NCBI RefSeq assembly: GCF_034674885.1
Contig: NZ_JAUCDS010000012.1
Coordinates: forward strand, 17,506 to 81,505
DNA: 64,000 bases
Direction: 5' to 3'
Origin: Castellaniella sp034674885
GTDB lineage: Bacteria; Pseudomonadota; Gammaproteobacteria; Burkholderiales; Burkholderiaceae_B
Shown: positions 15,999 to 25,554 of the stretch, in pieces
Layout: every line of letters starts with the position of its first letter
Numbering within the stretch: the stretch's first letter is position 1
Notes under the pieces: generated by a model
The model's input: the letters and a program-made list of their open reading frames with translations, nothing else
What the model was told of the DNA's origin: nothing
Databases searched by the model: none
Position numbers and translations under genes: made by a program

Positions 15999-16820
15999 TC
16001 AGGCGGGTTGGCCCCACCATGCATGGAAATGCTGGACAGGGCCGTGACCGGACCCCACCTGCAATTGGCCGGATGCAGCGATGGCCCGTTCCAGGTAGTG
16101 CTTGGCCTGGCGGGCGGCTTCCGGTACGTCGCCGGTGCGGGGCAGCAGGGCGGCCAGGGCGGCCGACAGGGTGCAGCCGGTGCCGTGGGTATTGGGGGTG
16201 TCGATGCGCCGGCCGGGCAGTTCGATCATGCGGTCGCCATCGTGCAGCATGTCGACCGTATCGTTGCCCGGCAGGTGGCCGCCTTTCAGGAAGACCCAGC
16301 GGTGCGAGTCGTCGGGCAGCAGGCGGCGCAGGCGTTCGGCCGCGCGGCGCATGTCCTTCAGGTTGTCGGCCGGCCCTTGGCCCAGCAGCACGCCGGCTTC
16401 GGGCAGATTGGGGGTGATGACGGTCGCCAGCGGGATCAGGCCCTCGCGCAGGGCCTCGACGGCCTGGCGTTCCAGCAGATGGTCGCCACTTTTGGCGACC
16501 ATGACCGGGTCCAGCACCAGATGGGCGGGTTTCCAGTAGGCCAACCGGTCCGCCACGGTACGCGTGACGCCTGCCTGGCCCAGCATGCCGATCTTCACCG
16601 CATCGACGCGCACGTCGGCAAACAGCGTGTCGATCTGCGCGGCGACGAAATCCGGCGGCACCGGGGCGATGTGCGCGACTGCCTGGGTGTTCTGGGCGGT
16701 CAGCGCCGCGATCACCGCCATGCCGTAGGCGCCCAGCGCGCTCATGGTCTTGACGTCCGCCAGCACGCCGGCGCCGCCGGAGGGATCTACGCCGGCGATG
16801 GATAGGGTATTTGGAATCAT
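15999..16820 (-). CDS. thiD: Bifunctional hydroxymethylpyrimidine kinase/phosphomethylpyrimidine kinase
   Basis: 273-residue ribokinase-fold enzyme phosphorylating HMP and HMP-P for thiamine synthesis. N-terminus SIAGVDPSGGAGVLADVKT is diagnostic, followed by ITPNLPEAGVLLG and the catalytic anion hole/Asp in NTHGTGCTLSAALAALLP. The start at 16820 (MIPNTLSIAG) is the family start; an in-frame ATG at 16868 adds 16 residues and neither has an obvious ribosome binding site. It lies 64 bases (or 16) after thiG on the same strand, so thiG-thiD are co-transcribed. Confidence 0.92.
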   Translation of the reverse strand: MIPNTLSIAGVDPSGGAGVLADVKTMSALGAYGMAVIAALTAQNTQAVAHIAPVPPDFVAAQIDTLFADVRVDAVKIGMLGQAGVTRTVADRLAYWKPAHLVLDPVMVAKSGDHLLERQAVEALREGLIPLATVITPNLPEAGVLLGQGPADNLKDMRRAAERLRRLLPDDSHRWVFLKGGHLPGNDTVDMLHDGDRMIELPGRRIDTPNTHGTGCTLSAALAALLPRTGDVPEAARQAKHYLERAIAASGQLQVGSGHGPVQHFHAWWGQPA

Positions 16821-16884
16821 CACGGATTTTGCGTCGGTGTCGGAAAAAGGCCTGGGCGGCCACGGCATCGGGAGTGGCTGAGGT

Positions 16885-17688
16885 TCAGGCCGCCCGCGTC
16901 GAGGGCAGCAGGCCTTCGGTGGGTGAACTGGGATCAGCGTCGTAGTATTTGCGTTTCACGCGGCCTGCCAGATAGGCCTCGCGGCCTGCCTCGACGCCCA
17001 GGCGCATGGCCCGTGCCATGCGGATCGGATCGCGGGCGCCGGCGATGGCGGTATTCATCAGGATGGCATCGCAGCCCAGTTCCATGGCAATGGCGGCGTC
17101 GGATGCCGTGCCGACCCCCGCGTCCACCAGCACCGGAACGGAAGCCTGGTCGATGATCAGCCGCAGGTTCCAGGGGTTGAGGATCCCCATGCCCGAGCCG
17201 ATCAGGGACGCCAGCGGCATCACAGCGGACACGCCGATGTCTTCCAGCATGCGGCACTGGATGGGATCGTCGCTGCAGTAGACCATGACATCAAAGCCGT
17301 CGGCGACCAGAGTGCGGGCGGCCGCCAGGGTTTCCGGCATGTTGGGAAACAGATTGCCGGCGTCGCCCAGCACTTCCAGCTTGCACAGATTGTGGCCGTC
17401 CAGCAGTTCGCGCGCCAGCCGCAGGGTGCGCACGGCGTCGTCTGCGGTATAGCAGCCCGCCGTGTTGGGCAGGATGGTGTAGCGGTCGGGCGACAGGAAA
17501 TCCAGCAGATTGGGTTCGCCGGGGTTCTGGCCGATGTTGGTGCGGCGGATGGCGACCGTGACGATTTCTGTGCCGCTGGCCTCGATGGCCTCGCGGGTCT
17601 GATCGAAATCACGATATTTTCCGGTGCCGACCAGCAGGCGGGAATGGAAGGTGCGATCGGCGATGGTGAGGGTGTCTGCGGTGTTCAT
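16885..17688 (-). CDS. thiG: Thiazole synthase
   Basis: 267-residue TIM-barrel enzyme that assembles the thiazole phosphate of thiamine from DXP, dehydroglycine and ThiS-thiocarboxylate. Signatures: FHSRLLVGTGKYRDFDQT, TVAIRRTNIGQNPGEPN, the Schiff-base lysine in CKLEVLGDAGNLFPN and VLVDAGVGTASDAAIAMELG. The start at 17688 (MNTADTLTI) is chosen because the longer frame is not family-like. No thiS, thiO or thiC is adjacent and I see no TPP riboswitch upstream; the partners must be elsewhere. Confidence 0.93.
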   Translation of the reverse strand: MNTADTLTIADRTFHSRLLVGTGKYRDFDQTREAIEASGTEIVTVAIRRTNIGQNPGEPNLLDFLSPDRYTILPNTAGCYTADDAVRTLRLARELLDGHNLCKLEVLGDAGNLFPNMPETLAAARTLVADGFDVMVYCSDDPIQCRMLEDIGVSAVMPLASLIGSGMGILNPWNLRLIIDQASVPVLVDAGVGTASDAAIAMELGCDAILMNTAIAGARDPIRMARAMRLGVEAGREAYLAGRVKRKYYDADPSSPTEGLLPSTRAA

Positions 17689-17937
17689 GGCGATTGATGG
17701 GGCGTAGGCATGGGAATGGCCGCCCGAAAAGAACGGCCGCCTGACAGAATAATCCATTTGACTTGTCAGCGGGCTGCCGACAGGAGGCAAGCCCGCGATG
17801 ACACAAAATGTTAATTTTCAGTACATGTGATCGATGCTCAGTTAAGTATATTCACAGAAAACAAGTACAAATTGTGACAGACACTGCCTTTTGGATCGAA
17901 TTGATCTTCATTGCTTGATGGCGAGGTGGATATGTTG

Positions 17938-18777
17938 ATGCACAAGAAAACAACTGCGGCCTTGCTGGCGGCGACTGTGTTTGTCGCGGGCTGCGCGACC
18001 CAGGATGGCGGCTGGGGCAATAAACAGACCGCCGGCACCGTTATCGGCAGTATCGCCGGCGCTTTGCTGGGCAGCCAGATCGGCGGAGGGTCCGGGCGTA
18101 CCGTCGCCATCATTGCCGGCGCCCTGGCCGGTGGCGCGCTGGGCAACTGGATCGGTTCCAGTCTGGATGACAAGGATCGGCAGGCGTTGGCGGCCAGTAC
18201 CCAGCAGGTGCTGACCACCGGGAAATCACAGACCTGGGATTCGGACCACAGCGGCGCCAAGGCCGTCATCCGTCCGATCTCCTCGAAAACAGTCACTCAG
18301 CAGGCCACTATGAAACGGGCGCCGACCATCGCCCAGGTCGATCATCTGGCGGTCATCAACGAGCCCTGGCAGGCCCATAAATCAGCGAACCTGCGGGCCG
18401 GCCCGGCGACGTCCTACGACAAGGTCGGTGGCCTTGCCCCCGGCCAATCCTTCACCGCGTTGGGCCGTACCGGCAATGACTGGATTGCCGTGGGCCGCCA
18501 GGGGGTGACGGTCGGCTATGTTGCGGGGACTCTGGTGGGGCCGATCCGGTCCGCCCAGGCGGACCAGGCGACTGACCTGGACACGATCTCGGTGGCGCAG
18601 GCTGAAAGCCAGGGGTTCAACCTGGATACGCTGGAACCTCAGAAGCCTGTCGTCGAGTCGGTCGCGGTTCAGACGACGTGCCGCAAGATCCAGTACGACG
18701 TCACCACGGCCAAGGGCAATGAGTCCAAGACGGTCGATGCCTGCCAGGGGGTGGATGGCGCCTGGCAGATTGGATGA
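17938..18777 (+). CDS. Glycine-zipper lipoprotein with SH3-like and surface-antigen-like domains
   Basis: 279-residue predicted outer-membrane lipoprotein. The signal peptide ends at lipobox VAGC (cysteine about residue 19). A Gly-zipper (Rickettsia 17-kDa antigen/2TM) segment follows: GTVIGSIAGALLGSQIGGGS and IIAGALAGGALGNWIGSSLD. A bacterial SH3-like domain (about 140-200) has SANLRAGPATSYDKVGGL and WIAVGRQGVTVGYVAG. The C-terminal CRKIQYDVTTAKGNES... CQGVDGAWQIG resembles the 17-kDa surface-antigen tail with its paired cysteines. GAGGTGGA at 17923-17930 fits ATG 17938 better than ATG 17932. First of three closely spaced envelope genes; likely binds peptidoglycan, which is an inference. Confidence 0.78.
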   Translation: MHKKTTAALLAATVFVAGCATQDGGWGNKQTAGTVIGSIAGALLGSQIGGGSGRTVAIIAGALAGGALGNWIGSSLDDKDRQALAASTQQVLTTGKSQTWDSDHSGAKAVIRPISSKTVTQQATMKRAPTIAQVDHLAVINEPWQAHKSANLRAGPATSYDKVGGLAPGQSFTALGRTGNDWIAVGRQGVTVGYVAGTLVGPIRSAQADQATDLDTISVAQAESQGFNLDTLEPQKPVVESVAVQTTCRKIQYDVTTAKGNESKTVDACQGVDGAWQIG

Positions 18778-18783
18778 TGATCC

Positions 18784-21555
18784 ATGAAATCCGCACTGAT
18801 GACCGTAACGCTGGTGGCAGCGGTCGTCGTCAGCAGTCCGGCGGCGGCGCAGTCCTATCGTCTGGCCTACTCCAAGGCCGAAAACATCGAAATTTTCATC
18901 CAGGGTGCCACCCAGCAGTCGTGGTGCAAGCCTGAACTGGATCTGCGGGTGGTCTATCACGACACGCCGGATCCGCAGGCGTGGGCAGGCCTGATGCCCA
19001 AGCTGGGGGCTTTGCTGGATCGGCAGTGTCCGCAGGCGACTGCGGTCAGTTGGACCACGGTGGATGCCGCTGGCAAGACCCTGGCGCAGGGCGTCAGCGA
19101 CAAAGCGCGGCACTGGGCGCTGGCGTCGACGCCAGCCGCGTCCGCACCGGCGGCGGCTCAATCGGCAGCAACGGCGCAAGCCGATACGCAAGCCGGCGCG
19201 TCACCGCCCGCACACGCGGCCGGGGAACCTGCCGCCAAGGTGGCATCGGTCGCTCCGGCAGTGGCTCCGACTGCGCCGGTCGCCCCATCCGCAGCGGCTG
19301 CAGTCTCGGCGGGTCCGGCCGCAGGGACGGCGCAGGTGGCTGTCGCGCAGGCTGCCCCTGCACCCGCATCTGAACCTGTGCCCCAGCCTCAACCCGAGCC
19401 TGCAGCCCTCACAACGGCTTCTGCGCCTGCTTTTGGCCCCGCCGGCTTTGCCGTGCATGATTGGCAGCCGGAAGCCGAACAGGCCGTGCTGCAGCGCTCG
19501 CCCTTCGTGACGTGGTTGAAAGACCAGAATGGCTGCAGCGTGCTGATCGGGACCGCTCTGGGGGCGGATGCGCAAGGCGCGTCACTGCAGACGAAAGGGC
19601 TGAATTGCGCCCCCGGTGGCCGGGCGCAGGGCGAAGGCTCTTTGGTCCTGCAACGCTCGGATGGCGCCCGTCTCGGGGCGATACGCCGGGTGTATGTCGT
19701 CAATGGCTTCCCTTTTGGCAAGCCGGTTCAGGATGCCAGGCTGGTGGCGACGGACGGCCATCAGGTCCTGTGGTTCGACCTTGGGCATGACCAGGCTTCC
19801 AAGACCTATTTCCTGCTCAGGACCTGGGTGGCCGACCGGCAGCCTTTGTCCGATCTGCAGATCAGTCAGGATATGCGTCTGGATGGTTTGACCGAAGGCG
19901 TCGACGGTTTCCAGAAGGCCGAGGACATCCAGCGCCGGGTGGATGCCGGGCTGGCTGCGGCGGCGCGGGAACTCCCCGACAATCTGAGGGTGCGGCTGAG
20001 ATTCTCGGATGACCTGCAGGGGGTTTTGAAAGAAGACCCCGCGCACATGATGTACGCCATCAATGCGACTCGGCGTTATGACTCATCGCGCCCGGTGGCG
20101 GACAACCCCTGGCAATACAGTTTGCAGAACGCGCGCAACTACGCCTATGCGCGCGCCCAGAAAGAAGCCGAACAACTGGCGGCTGCGCAGCAAGCGGCGG
20201 AACAGGCCGCCGCTGAAAAAGCGGCTGTAGAAGCCGCCCGCGTCGCTGCGGTCCAGGCGCTGCAAGCGTTTGATCAGGCCGGCACAACCGTAGGCGACTG
20301 GCGGCCGGGCGCCGAGGCCGATGTCCTGAAGGCGGCTGCCTTCCTGACCACCATGGACGATCAACAGGGGTGCAAGCTGCGGGCGCGATACCGGCTGGGG
20401 GCGGATCCCCAGTTCCTGTCGCTCAAGACCAAAGGCTTGAGTTGCAATGCGGCGGGGTACGCGGAGGGCGCCGGCTCGCTGGAGATCCAGCGTTCAGACG
20501 GCGCCGTGCTGGTGCGTTTGCCCAATGTGTACGCCACCGATGGCTATCTGTTCAATCAGCCGGTCCAGGTTGCCAGATTGGTCGCCACGGATGGCCAGCG
20601 CTGGCTGTGGTTTGCGCTGGGTTATGACAGCGAATCTCAGTCCTATCTGCTGTTGCGCGCCCAGGCGCCTGACACCAGTGGCGTGTCGGTGTTGCAGGTC
20701 AGCCCGTCCGTAGATGGTCTGACAACTCATGAGGCAAGTTTCCGTAAACAGGCAGATATCCAGCGTCTGGTCGATGTCAGTCTGAGTGCGTTGGTGACGG
20801 TGGCCATGCCTGATGCGCGCAATGCCAGCGTGCGTTTTGCAGATACGCTGGACAGCCTGATCAGCGGGGACAACAATCACATGATGTACGCGGTCAACGC
20901 AGCGCGGGATTGGGATTCACGCAAAAAGCAGGCTGCAGGCCCCTGGAAATACAATCTGCAAAACGCCACCAACTATGTCTTTGCCCGCGCCCAGCGCAAG
21001 GCCGAAGAAGAACGCCGGCAGGCGCTTCTGGCAGAGCAACAACGTATCCAGGCGCTGCAACAGGCGGCCATGCAGGCGCAGAATGCCTTGAATCAATATG
21101 ATCGTCTGGTACAGCAATCCAAGCAGGATCCAGACAGCCTCTATCGTCAGCTGTCCGGAAATCTGCCTGGTTACGAGCCTGTCTTGGGCGGCGCATATGG
21201 CCGCTTTTATGGCGGCCGTCCCATCGGTTTCCAGCAGGTCGTGCACATCACAGATCAATCGGGTGACGAGGCACAAGCCGATTTCCCCTACGATCTGCGC
21301 ATTGCCGGCAAGCCCCCGCTGGCGGATGGCTGGTACTGGATACGCGGCAAGGCCGTGGCAGATGCGAGCCGTCAGGATGATCAGGGGCTGGATATGACGG
21401 TGGTGACCCCTGGGGCCCAGGGGGTGACGGCCTGCAAGCAGGACGGTTGCGTGGATCTGACCGATCCCCTGGCGCTGACGCGGCTGGCATTGCAGCAGCC
21501 GGACTGGACACCCGAGGCCGCGCATCAAGCCATCGATCAGGCCAAGAACCCCTGA
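18784..21555 (+). CDS. Large exported protein with internal duplication, function unknown
   Basis: 923 residues. Order: signal peptide (1-23, ending AAAQ), N-terminal domain to about 110, a long Pro/Ala-rich linker (about 115-220), repeat unit A (about 223-457), an Ala/Glu-rich helix (about 458-495), repeat unit B (about 501-735), a coiled coil rich in Q/R/E (about 736-785) and a C-terminal domain. The units match along their whole length: DWQPEAE/DWRPGAE, SLQTKGLNC/SLKTKGLSC, RLVATDGHQVLWF/RLVATDGQRWLWF, DPAHMMYAINA/DNNHMMYAVNA. The paired cysteine in each suggests disulfides. It starts 6 bases after the lipoprotein gene. I do not recognise the family; a periplasmic structural or scaffold role is only a guess. 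Confidence 0.72.
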   Translation: MKSALMTVTLVAAVVVSSPAAAQSYRLAYSKAENIEIFIQGATQQSWCKPELDLRVVYHDTPDPQAWAGLMPKLGALLDRQCPQATAVSWTTVDAAGKTLAQGVSDKARHWALASTPAASAPAAAQSAATAQADTQAGASPPAHAAGEPAAKVASVAPAVAPTAPVAPSAAAAVSAGPAAGTAQVAVAQAAPAPASEPVPQPQPEPAALTTASAPAFGPAGFAVHDWQPEAEQAVLQRSPFVTWLKDQNGCSVLIGTALGADAQGASLQTKGLNCAPGGRAQGEGSLVLQRSDGARLGAIRRVYVVNGFPFGKPVQDARLVATDGHQVLWFDLGHDQASKTYFLLRTWVADRQPLSDLQISQDMRLDGLTEGVDGFQKAEDIQRRVDAGLAAAARELPDNLRVRLRFSDDLQGVLKEDPAHMMYAINATRRYDSSRPVADNPWQYSLQNARNYAYARAQKEAEQLAAAQQAAEQAAAEKAAVEAARVAAVQALQAFDQAGTTVGDWRPGAEADVLKAAAFLTTMDDQQGCKLRARYRLGADPQFLSLKTKGLSCNAAGYAEGAGSLEIQRSDGAVLVRLPNVYATDGYLFNQPVQVARLVATDGQRWLWFALGYDSESQSYLLLRAQAPDTSGVSVLQVSPSVDGLTTHEASFRKQADIQRLVDVSLSALVTVAMPDARNASVRFADTLDSLISGDNNHMMYAVNAARDWDSRKKQAAGPWKYNLQNATNYVFARAQRKAEEERRQALLAEQQRIQALQQAAMQAQNALNQYDRLVQQSKQDPDSLYRQLSGNLPGYEPVLGGAYGRFYGGRPIGFQQVVHITDQSGDEAQADFPYDLRIAGKPPLADGWYWIRGKAVADASRQDDQGLDMTVVTPGAQGVTACKQDGCVDLTDPLALTRLALQQPDWTPEAAHQAIDQAKNP

Positions 21556-21571
21556 CAACCAAGGAGCCATC

Positions 21572-22627
21572 ATGGAAGCGCGAAAAAAATGGATGGTGAT
21601 CGGGGCGGGGGCTGTCGTGGTGGTGGCAGTGGGCTGGGTCGGCCTGTCCGCCTATGCCAGCAGCCGTGCGGAAGACAAACTCTACGCACTGCTGGATCAG
21701 TATCACTTGCGTGGCAGTGTGCAATGGCAGGATCTGTCGGCCTCGCCGTTCGGGTCGGTCTCCCTCAAGGGGGTGCAGATTTCGCCTCCGCAGATAAAAG
21801 ACGTTCGTTTCGATATTCAGCAGTTGGATATCGACGACCTGGAAAGCTCGTCGGATGAATCTCGTGCGACCCTGAAGTTCAGCAAGATCTCATCCACTGG
21901 CGGCCATAGCCCTCTGGGGGGGCTGTCCATGATCCAGGCGGCAGGCCGCACCGAATTGCCCGCCATGTCATTGCAACTGGCCTGGGACTTCCAACGAGAG
22001 GCCGATACGGGCAGTCTGCATGTTCAGTTGGGCCAGCCAGAGGCTTTCCAGTTGGGAATCGACCTGGAACTGGCGCGGATTGCGGACTTGATGCGGGCAG
22101 TCCATGCGTTCGCGGATGACTCATCGGATGGCAGGTCATCGCCGGGCCGCGGGATGGGCGGTATGCGGGGTGCTGGCGGCATGCCGGGGCTGAGCGATCT
22201 TGCTCGCCTGGGCAGCCCTTTGATGCTGCTGGGTCTGGTCGGCCCGCAACTGGGCGATGTGGCATTGCATCGTGCATCCCTGGATTTTCAGGATCAAGGG
22301 TACGTGAAACGCACGATTGCCATCCTGCAGCGTTCCCGGTTTCGGGTGGTTCCCGGCAAAGGCGATGCGGCCAAACAGCGTGAAGTGCAATTCAAGCAGT
22401 TTGCCGATGACACGCTCAAAGACTGTCAGCAACAGGGAGACGACCTGAAATCAGTCGTGCAGGGGGGCATCGATTGCGATGATGTTCTGGGCTTCTTGAC
22501 CGGCGATGAAGATCGACTTCGCCTGACGCTGGAACCTCAGCGGCCCGTCCCGATCCTGGATCTGATCCAGGCGGGGATGCGCAATCCTGAGCAGGCGGCC
22601 CGGATGTTGAACATCAAGGTCAATTAG
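21572..22627 (+). CDS. Membrane-anchored protein of unknown function
   Basis: 351 residues with one N-terminal transmembrane helix (WMVIGAGAVVVVAVGWVGLSA, about 7-27) and the rest predicted periplasmic. After the anchor, DKLYALLDQYHLRGSVQWQD and FGSVSLKGVQI recall the start of AsmA/YdgA-like envelope proteins, but similarity is only suggestive. A Gly/Met/Arg-rich loop (RGMGGMRGAGGMPGLSDLA) sits near the middle. AAGGAG lies 7-8 bases before the ATG. Third gene of the envelope operon beginning at 17938, 16 bases after the 923-residue gene. Confidence 0.65.
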   Translation: MEARKKWMVIGAGAVVVVAVGWVGLSAYASSRAEDKLYALLDQYHLRGSVQWQDLSASPFGSVSLKGVQISPPQIKDVRFDIQQLDIDDLESSSDESRATLKFSKISSTGGHSPLGGLSMIQAAGRTELPAMSLQLAWDFQREADTGSLHVQLGQPEAFQLGIDLELARIADLMRAVHAFADDSSDGRSSPGRGMGGMRGAGGMPGLSDLARLGSPLMLLGLVGPQLGDVALHRASLDFQDQGYVKRTIAILQRSRFRVVPGKGDAAKQREVQFKQFADDTLKDCQQQGDDLKSVVQGGIDCDDVLGFLTGDEDRLRLTLEPQRPVPILDLIQAGMRNPEQAARMLNIKVN

Positions 22628-22648
22628 CCGGCAGACTTGAGCGTCGGA

Positions 22649-23530
22649 TCATGGCCTTGTCCGGGCATCCCGCAGATCCGCGCAGATCGCCTCCGCCGCG
22701 TCCACCAGCCGGGGCCCCGGTCGGTGCAGCCAGTCGGGATCGACTGCGTAGATGCGGCCCTGGCGGGCGGCAGGCAGTCCATGATTGGCCCACCATTGAC
22801 TGCGAACGGCCAGCGTTTCCGTGCCATAAGGGGACAGGATCAGCACGTGCGGGTTCAGGTGCAGCACCGATTCCACGCTGACCTGGGGAGCGGCCACGCG
22901 GCTGTTCGCATAGGGATTGACGCCGCCGCAGCGCGCCAGCAGGTCGTTGATCAGGGGATCCTTGCCCAAGGTGTACAGGGGGTCGGCGCTGATTTCGATG
23001 AAGACGGTCTGGCGCGGGGGCGGCGCCGGTATCAGGGCGCGGATGCGGCGCGCCAGGGTGTCTGCAGCGGCGTCGGCCACGAGCTGGGTGCCCAGGCGTT
23101 CGCCCAGGTCGCGGATCAGCGCGGGGATGTCGTCCAGCGATTTCGGATCGGCGTAGATCAGGGGCACGCCCAGCGGTTCCAGGCGTCGCGCCAGGGAGCG
23201 CGAGCCGTCGGAGGGCTGCCAGCCGATCACCAGGGTCGGATGCAAGGTCAGGATGCGTTCTTCGCTGAACTGGATGCCGTCGCCGATGCGCGGGATGGCG
23301 CGCGCTGCGGGCGGATGGTCGCTGCGCAGCACGGTGCCGACGATGTCGGCGCCCGCCCCGGCGGCGTAGACCAGTTCCGTGGCGCTGGGGGCCAGGGTGA
23401 TGATGCGGGGCTGGGCGGCCGCACCGGCAAGACCCGTCCAGGCAAGGCCCAGGCCGAGGCAGACGGCGGCGGCCAGGCGCGGCAGGCATCGCCGCATCCT
23501 GCCGAAGTTGCCCGCCGTCGGCCGTGTCAT
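22649..23530 (-). CDS. btuF: Cobalamin ABC transporter periplasmic binding protein
   Basis: 293-residue class III periplasmic binding protein. An N-terminal signal peptide (LAAAVCLGLGLAWTGLAGAAA) precedes RIITLAPSATELVYAAGAG, the classical BtuF/FhuD start; then LHPTLVIGWQPSD and LIYADPKSLDDIPALI. It should bind vitamin B12 and pass it to BtuCD, which is not in this window. It starts 2 bases after the btuB stop on the same strand, downstream of the cobalamin riboswitch, which fixes the substrate as a corrinoid. An internal ATG at 23497 is an alternative start. Confidence 0.87.
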   Translation of the reverse strand: MTRPTAGNFGRMRRCLPRLAAAVCLGLGLAWTGLAGAAAQPRIITLAPSATELVYAAGAGADIVGTVLRSDHPPAARAIPRIGDGIQFSEERILTLHPTLVIGWQPSDGSRSLARRLEPLGVPLIYADPKSLDDIPALIRDLGERLGTQLVADAAADTLARRIRALIPAPPPRQTVFIEISADPLYTLGKDPLINDLLARCGGVNPYANSRVAAPQVSVESVLHLNPHVLILSPYGTETLAVRSQWWANHGLPAARQGRIYAVDPDWLHRPGPRLVDAAEAICADLRDARTRP

Positions 23531-23532
23531 GC

Positions 23533-25446
23533 CTACATCCGCCAGGACAGGTTGACGAACACGTTGGACCCCGGCGTGTTGTAGCCGTCCACCAGCACGT
23601 AGTCCTTGTCCAGCACGTTGTTCCAGCGCACCTGCACGCCCAGGGACTTGCTGAAGTCGTAGGCGGCGGTCAGGTTGACGAGGGAATAGCCGCCGAGACG
23701 GGTCTTGTTGGCGAGTTCGGCGTAGCGGTTGCCGGTGTACTGGTATTCGGCGCCCAGCTTCAAGGCCTGGATGCGGTGCTCGATGCCCAGGTGGAAGACC
23801 TGGCGGGCGCGGTAAGGCAGCATCGAGCCTTCGCCCTGTTTGGGGTCGTCGTTGCGCGGGTCGAGGAAGTCCGCGCTGGCACGCAGGGTGGTGTCGCCGA
23901 AGTTGTGTTCGCCAGTCAGGGTCAGGCCGCGAATGGTGGCCTGGTTGACGTTCTGTGGGGAAGACAGAAAGACTGCAGGATCGTAAACGTTGACGATCAG
24001 GTCGCGAACCTTGTTCTGGTATGCGGTCAGCCGCAGCAAGGTGCCTTCGTCCATGTACTGGACGTGTGCCTCGATGTTCCTGGATTTTTCGGGCTTCAGG
24101 TCGGGATTGCCTTTATAGAAGGCTGCCGGATAATCCTGGTACAGATCAGCGAAGGTCGGGACACGAAATCCCGTGCTGCCGATGATGCCGACCTGCCAGG
24201 TATCTGTCAGGTCGAAGTCTAGGCCCAGGCTGCCCGTTGTCTGGTTGCCATGATCCGTGTAGTTGTCGTTGCGCACGCTGGCTTGAGTGTGCAGCCGGTC
24301 GAAGCCGCCCTTGTAGATCAGCGCTGCGCTGTTGATGTTCCGCTCCGTCCGATCGTAGGAGAAGTCGCTGTTGACGCGTTCCTCCAGGCGCTCTGTCAGG
24401 ATCGAGACGCGGTGGTCCGGCAGAATCTGCAGATTGTTCTGCCACGACAATGTACGTTTCAGACTGGAGTGCACGAAGGATCCCTCTGTGGGGCGGCGAT
24501 AGTCCAGTGAATCTCGCGCCCAGCCGAATCGCAGCACGCTTTCCCACTGATCTGTGATCTGATCCGTGCTGGTGATGCTGTACGCCTGCTGGCGAACGAG
24601 GTTGCGGACATTGTCCTCGGTCGCCCATGGGAAGTCATCTGCTGAGCCGTCGGAGTCGGCGTGCAGGGTGCTGTTGTAGGCGGCCAGGCCGATGTGGTGG
24701 CCTGGTGTCCACTGGTAGCCAAGTGTTCCCGACCAGCCGCGACTGGCATAGCCGTCTCTGTCTGTGTAGTGGCCCCAGCTATCGGTAGAACGGTTGTTGG
24801 CGAAATGCCTGCGCATGACGTCGAAGCCTTTGCTGCTGGCTGCGCTGGCAGAAAGGCTGTAGTCCCAGCCATCGCTGGCGCCCGACAGGCCCAGGCTGGA
24901 CTTGATTGTTTCGTAGGTGCCATATCCCAGATTGGCCCAAGCAGACAGGGGGCGATCCTGCACCCCTTTCTTGGTGATGATATTGACCACGCCGCCGATG
25001 GCGTCCGAGCCGTACAGGCTGCTGGCGGCGCCGCGCAGGATTTCGATGCGCTCGACCAGAGCCGGGTCGATGGACTCCAGTCGGGTGCCGCCCGACAGCA
25101 GCTCGGTGGTCCGCATGCCGTCGATCAGCACCAGCGTCTGGCTGGGGTTTGCTCCGCGCAGAAACAGGCTGGTCGTTGTCTGTGGCCCGCCGGTGGTTGC
25201 AAGCTGCACGCCCGGCGCGCGCCCGATGATTTCAGCGATGCTGTCGCCGCGTGCTTCCGCCAGCTCTTTGGGGCCGATCACCGTGACGTCGCCGACGACA
25301 TCGGCCAGCGGTTCGGCCACCCGGCTGGGGGTGACGACGATGTCCTGCAGCGCGGGAACGGCTGCTTCGTTGGATTGGGCCGTGGCGGCCAGGGGGAAAA
25401 TACAGATGGCAGCGGCAATCGCGTGCCGCGAAAATGGGATGGTCAT
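23533..25446 (-). CDS. btuB: TonB-dependent vitamin B12 outer-membrane receptor
   Basis: 637-residue TonB-dependent receptor. Signal peptide MTIPFSRHAIAAAICIFPLA to about residue 24; TonB box-like DIVVTPSRVAEP; plug domain with GRAPGVQLATTGGPQTTTSL, VLIDGMRTTELLSGG and LRGAASSLYGSDAIGGVVNI; then a 22-strand barrel ending in NVFVNLSWRM with the terminal aromatic pattern of outer-membrane proteins. A cobalamin riboswitch precedes it on the same strand, confirming a corrinoid substrate. The frame runs open further upstream across the riboswitch, but ATG 25446 gives the proper signal peptide. Confidence 0.92.
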   Translation of the reverse strand: MTIPFSRHAIAAAICIFPLAATAQSNEAAVPALQDIVVTPSRVAEPLADVVGDVTVIGPKELAEARGDSIAEIIGRAPGVQLATTGGPQTTTSLFLRGANPSQTLVLIDGMRTTELLSGGTRLESIDPALVERIEILRGAASSLYGSDAIGGVVNIITKKGVQDRPLSAWANLGYGTYETIKSSLGLSGASDGWDYSLSASAASSKGFDVMRRHFANNRSTDSWGHYTDRDGYASRGWSGTLGYQWTPGHHIGLAAYNSTLHADSDGSADDFPWATEDNVRNLVRQQAYSITSTDQITDQWESVLRFGWARDSLDYRRPTEGSFVHSSLKRTLSWQNNLQILPDHRVSILTERLEERVNSDFSYDRTERNINSAALIYKGGFDRLHTQASVRNDNYTDHGNQTTGSLGLDFDLTDTWQVGIIGSTGFRVPTFADLYQDYPAAFYKGNPDLKPEKSRNIEAHVQYMDEGTLLRLTAYQNKVRDLIVNVYDPAVFLSSPQNVNQATIRGLTLTGEHNFGDTTLRASADFLDPRNDDPKQGEGSMLPYRARQVFHLGIEHRIQALKLGAEYQYTGNRYAELANKTRLGGYSLVNLTAAYDFSKSLGVQVRWNNVLDKDYVLVDGYNTPGSNVFVNLSWRM

Positions 25447-25554
25447 GACAGGCCCTGTAGGGTGCGCGTCCCCGCACACCGGAATCGTTAACACCTGCCA
25501 GCCGTGATGGATTCGCCCGGATGATTTGGAGGGCGGGCGCGGCGAGCAGGCAAT

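Noticed and set aside
17689..17937. TPP riboswitch upstream of thiG
   Set aside because: No CTGAGA, ACCTGA or GGGTG-type thi-box blocks were found on the minus strand.
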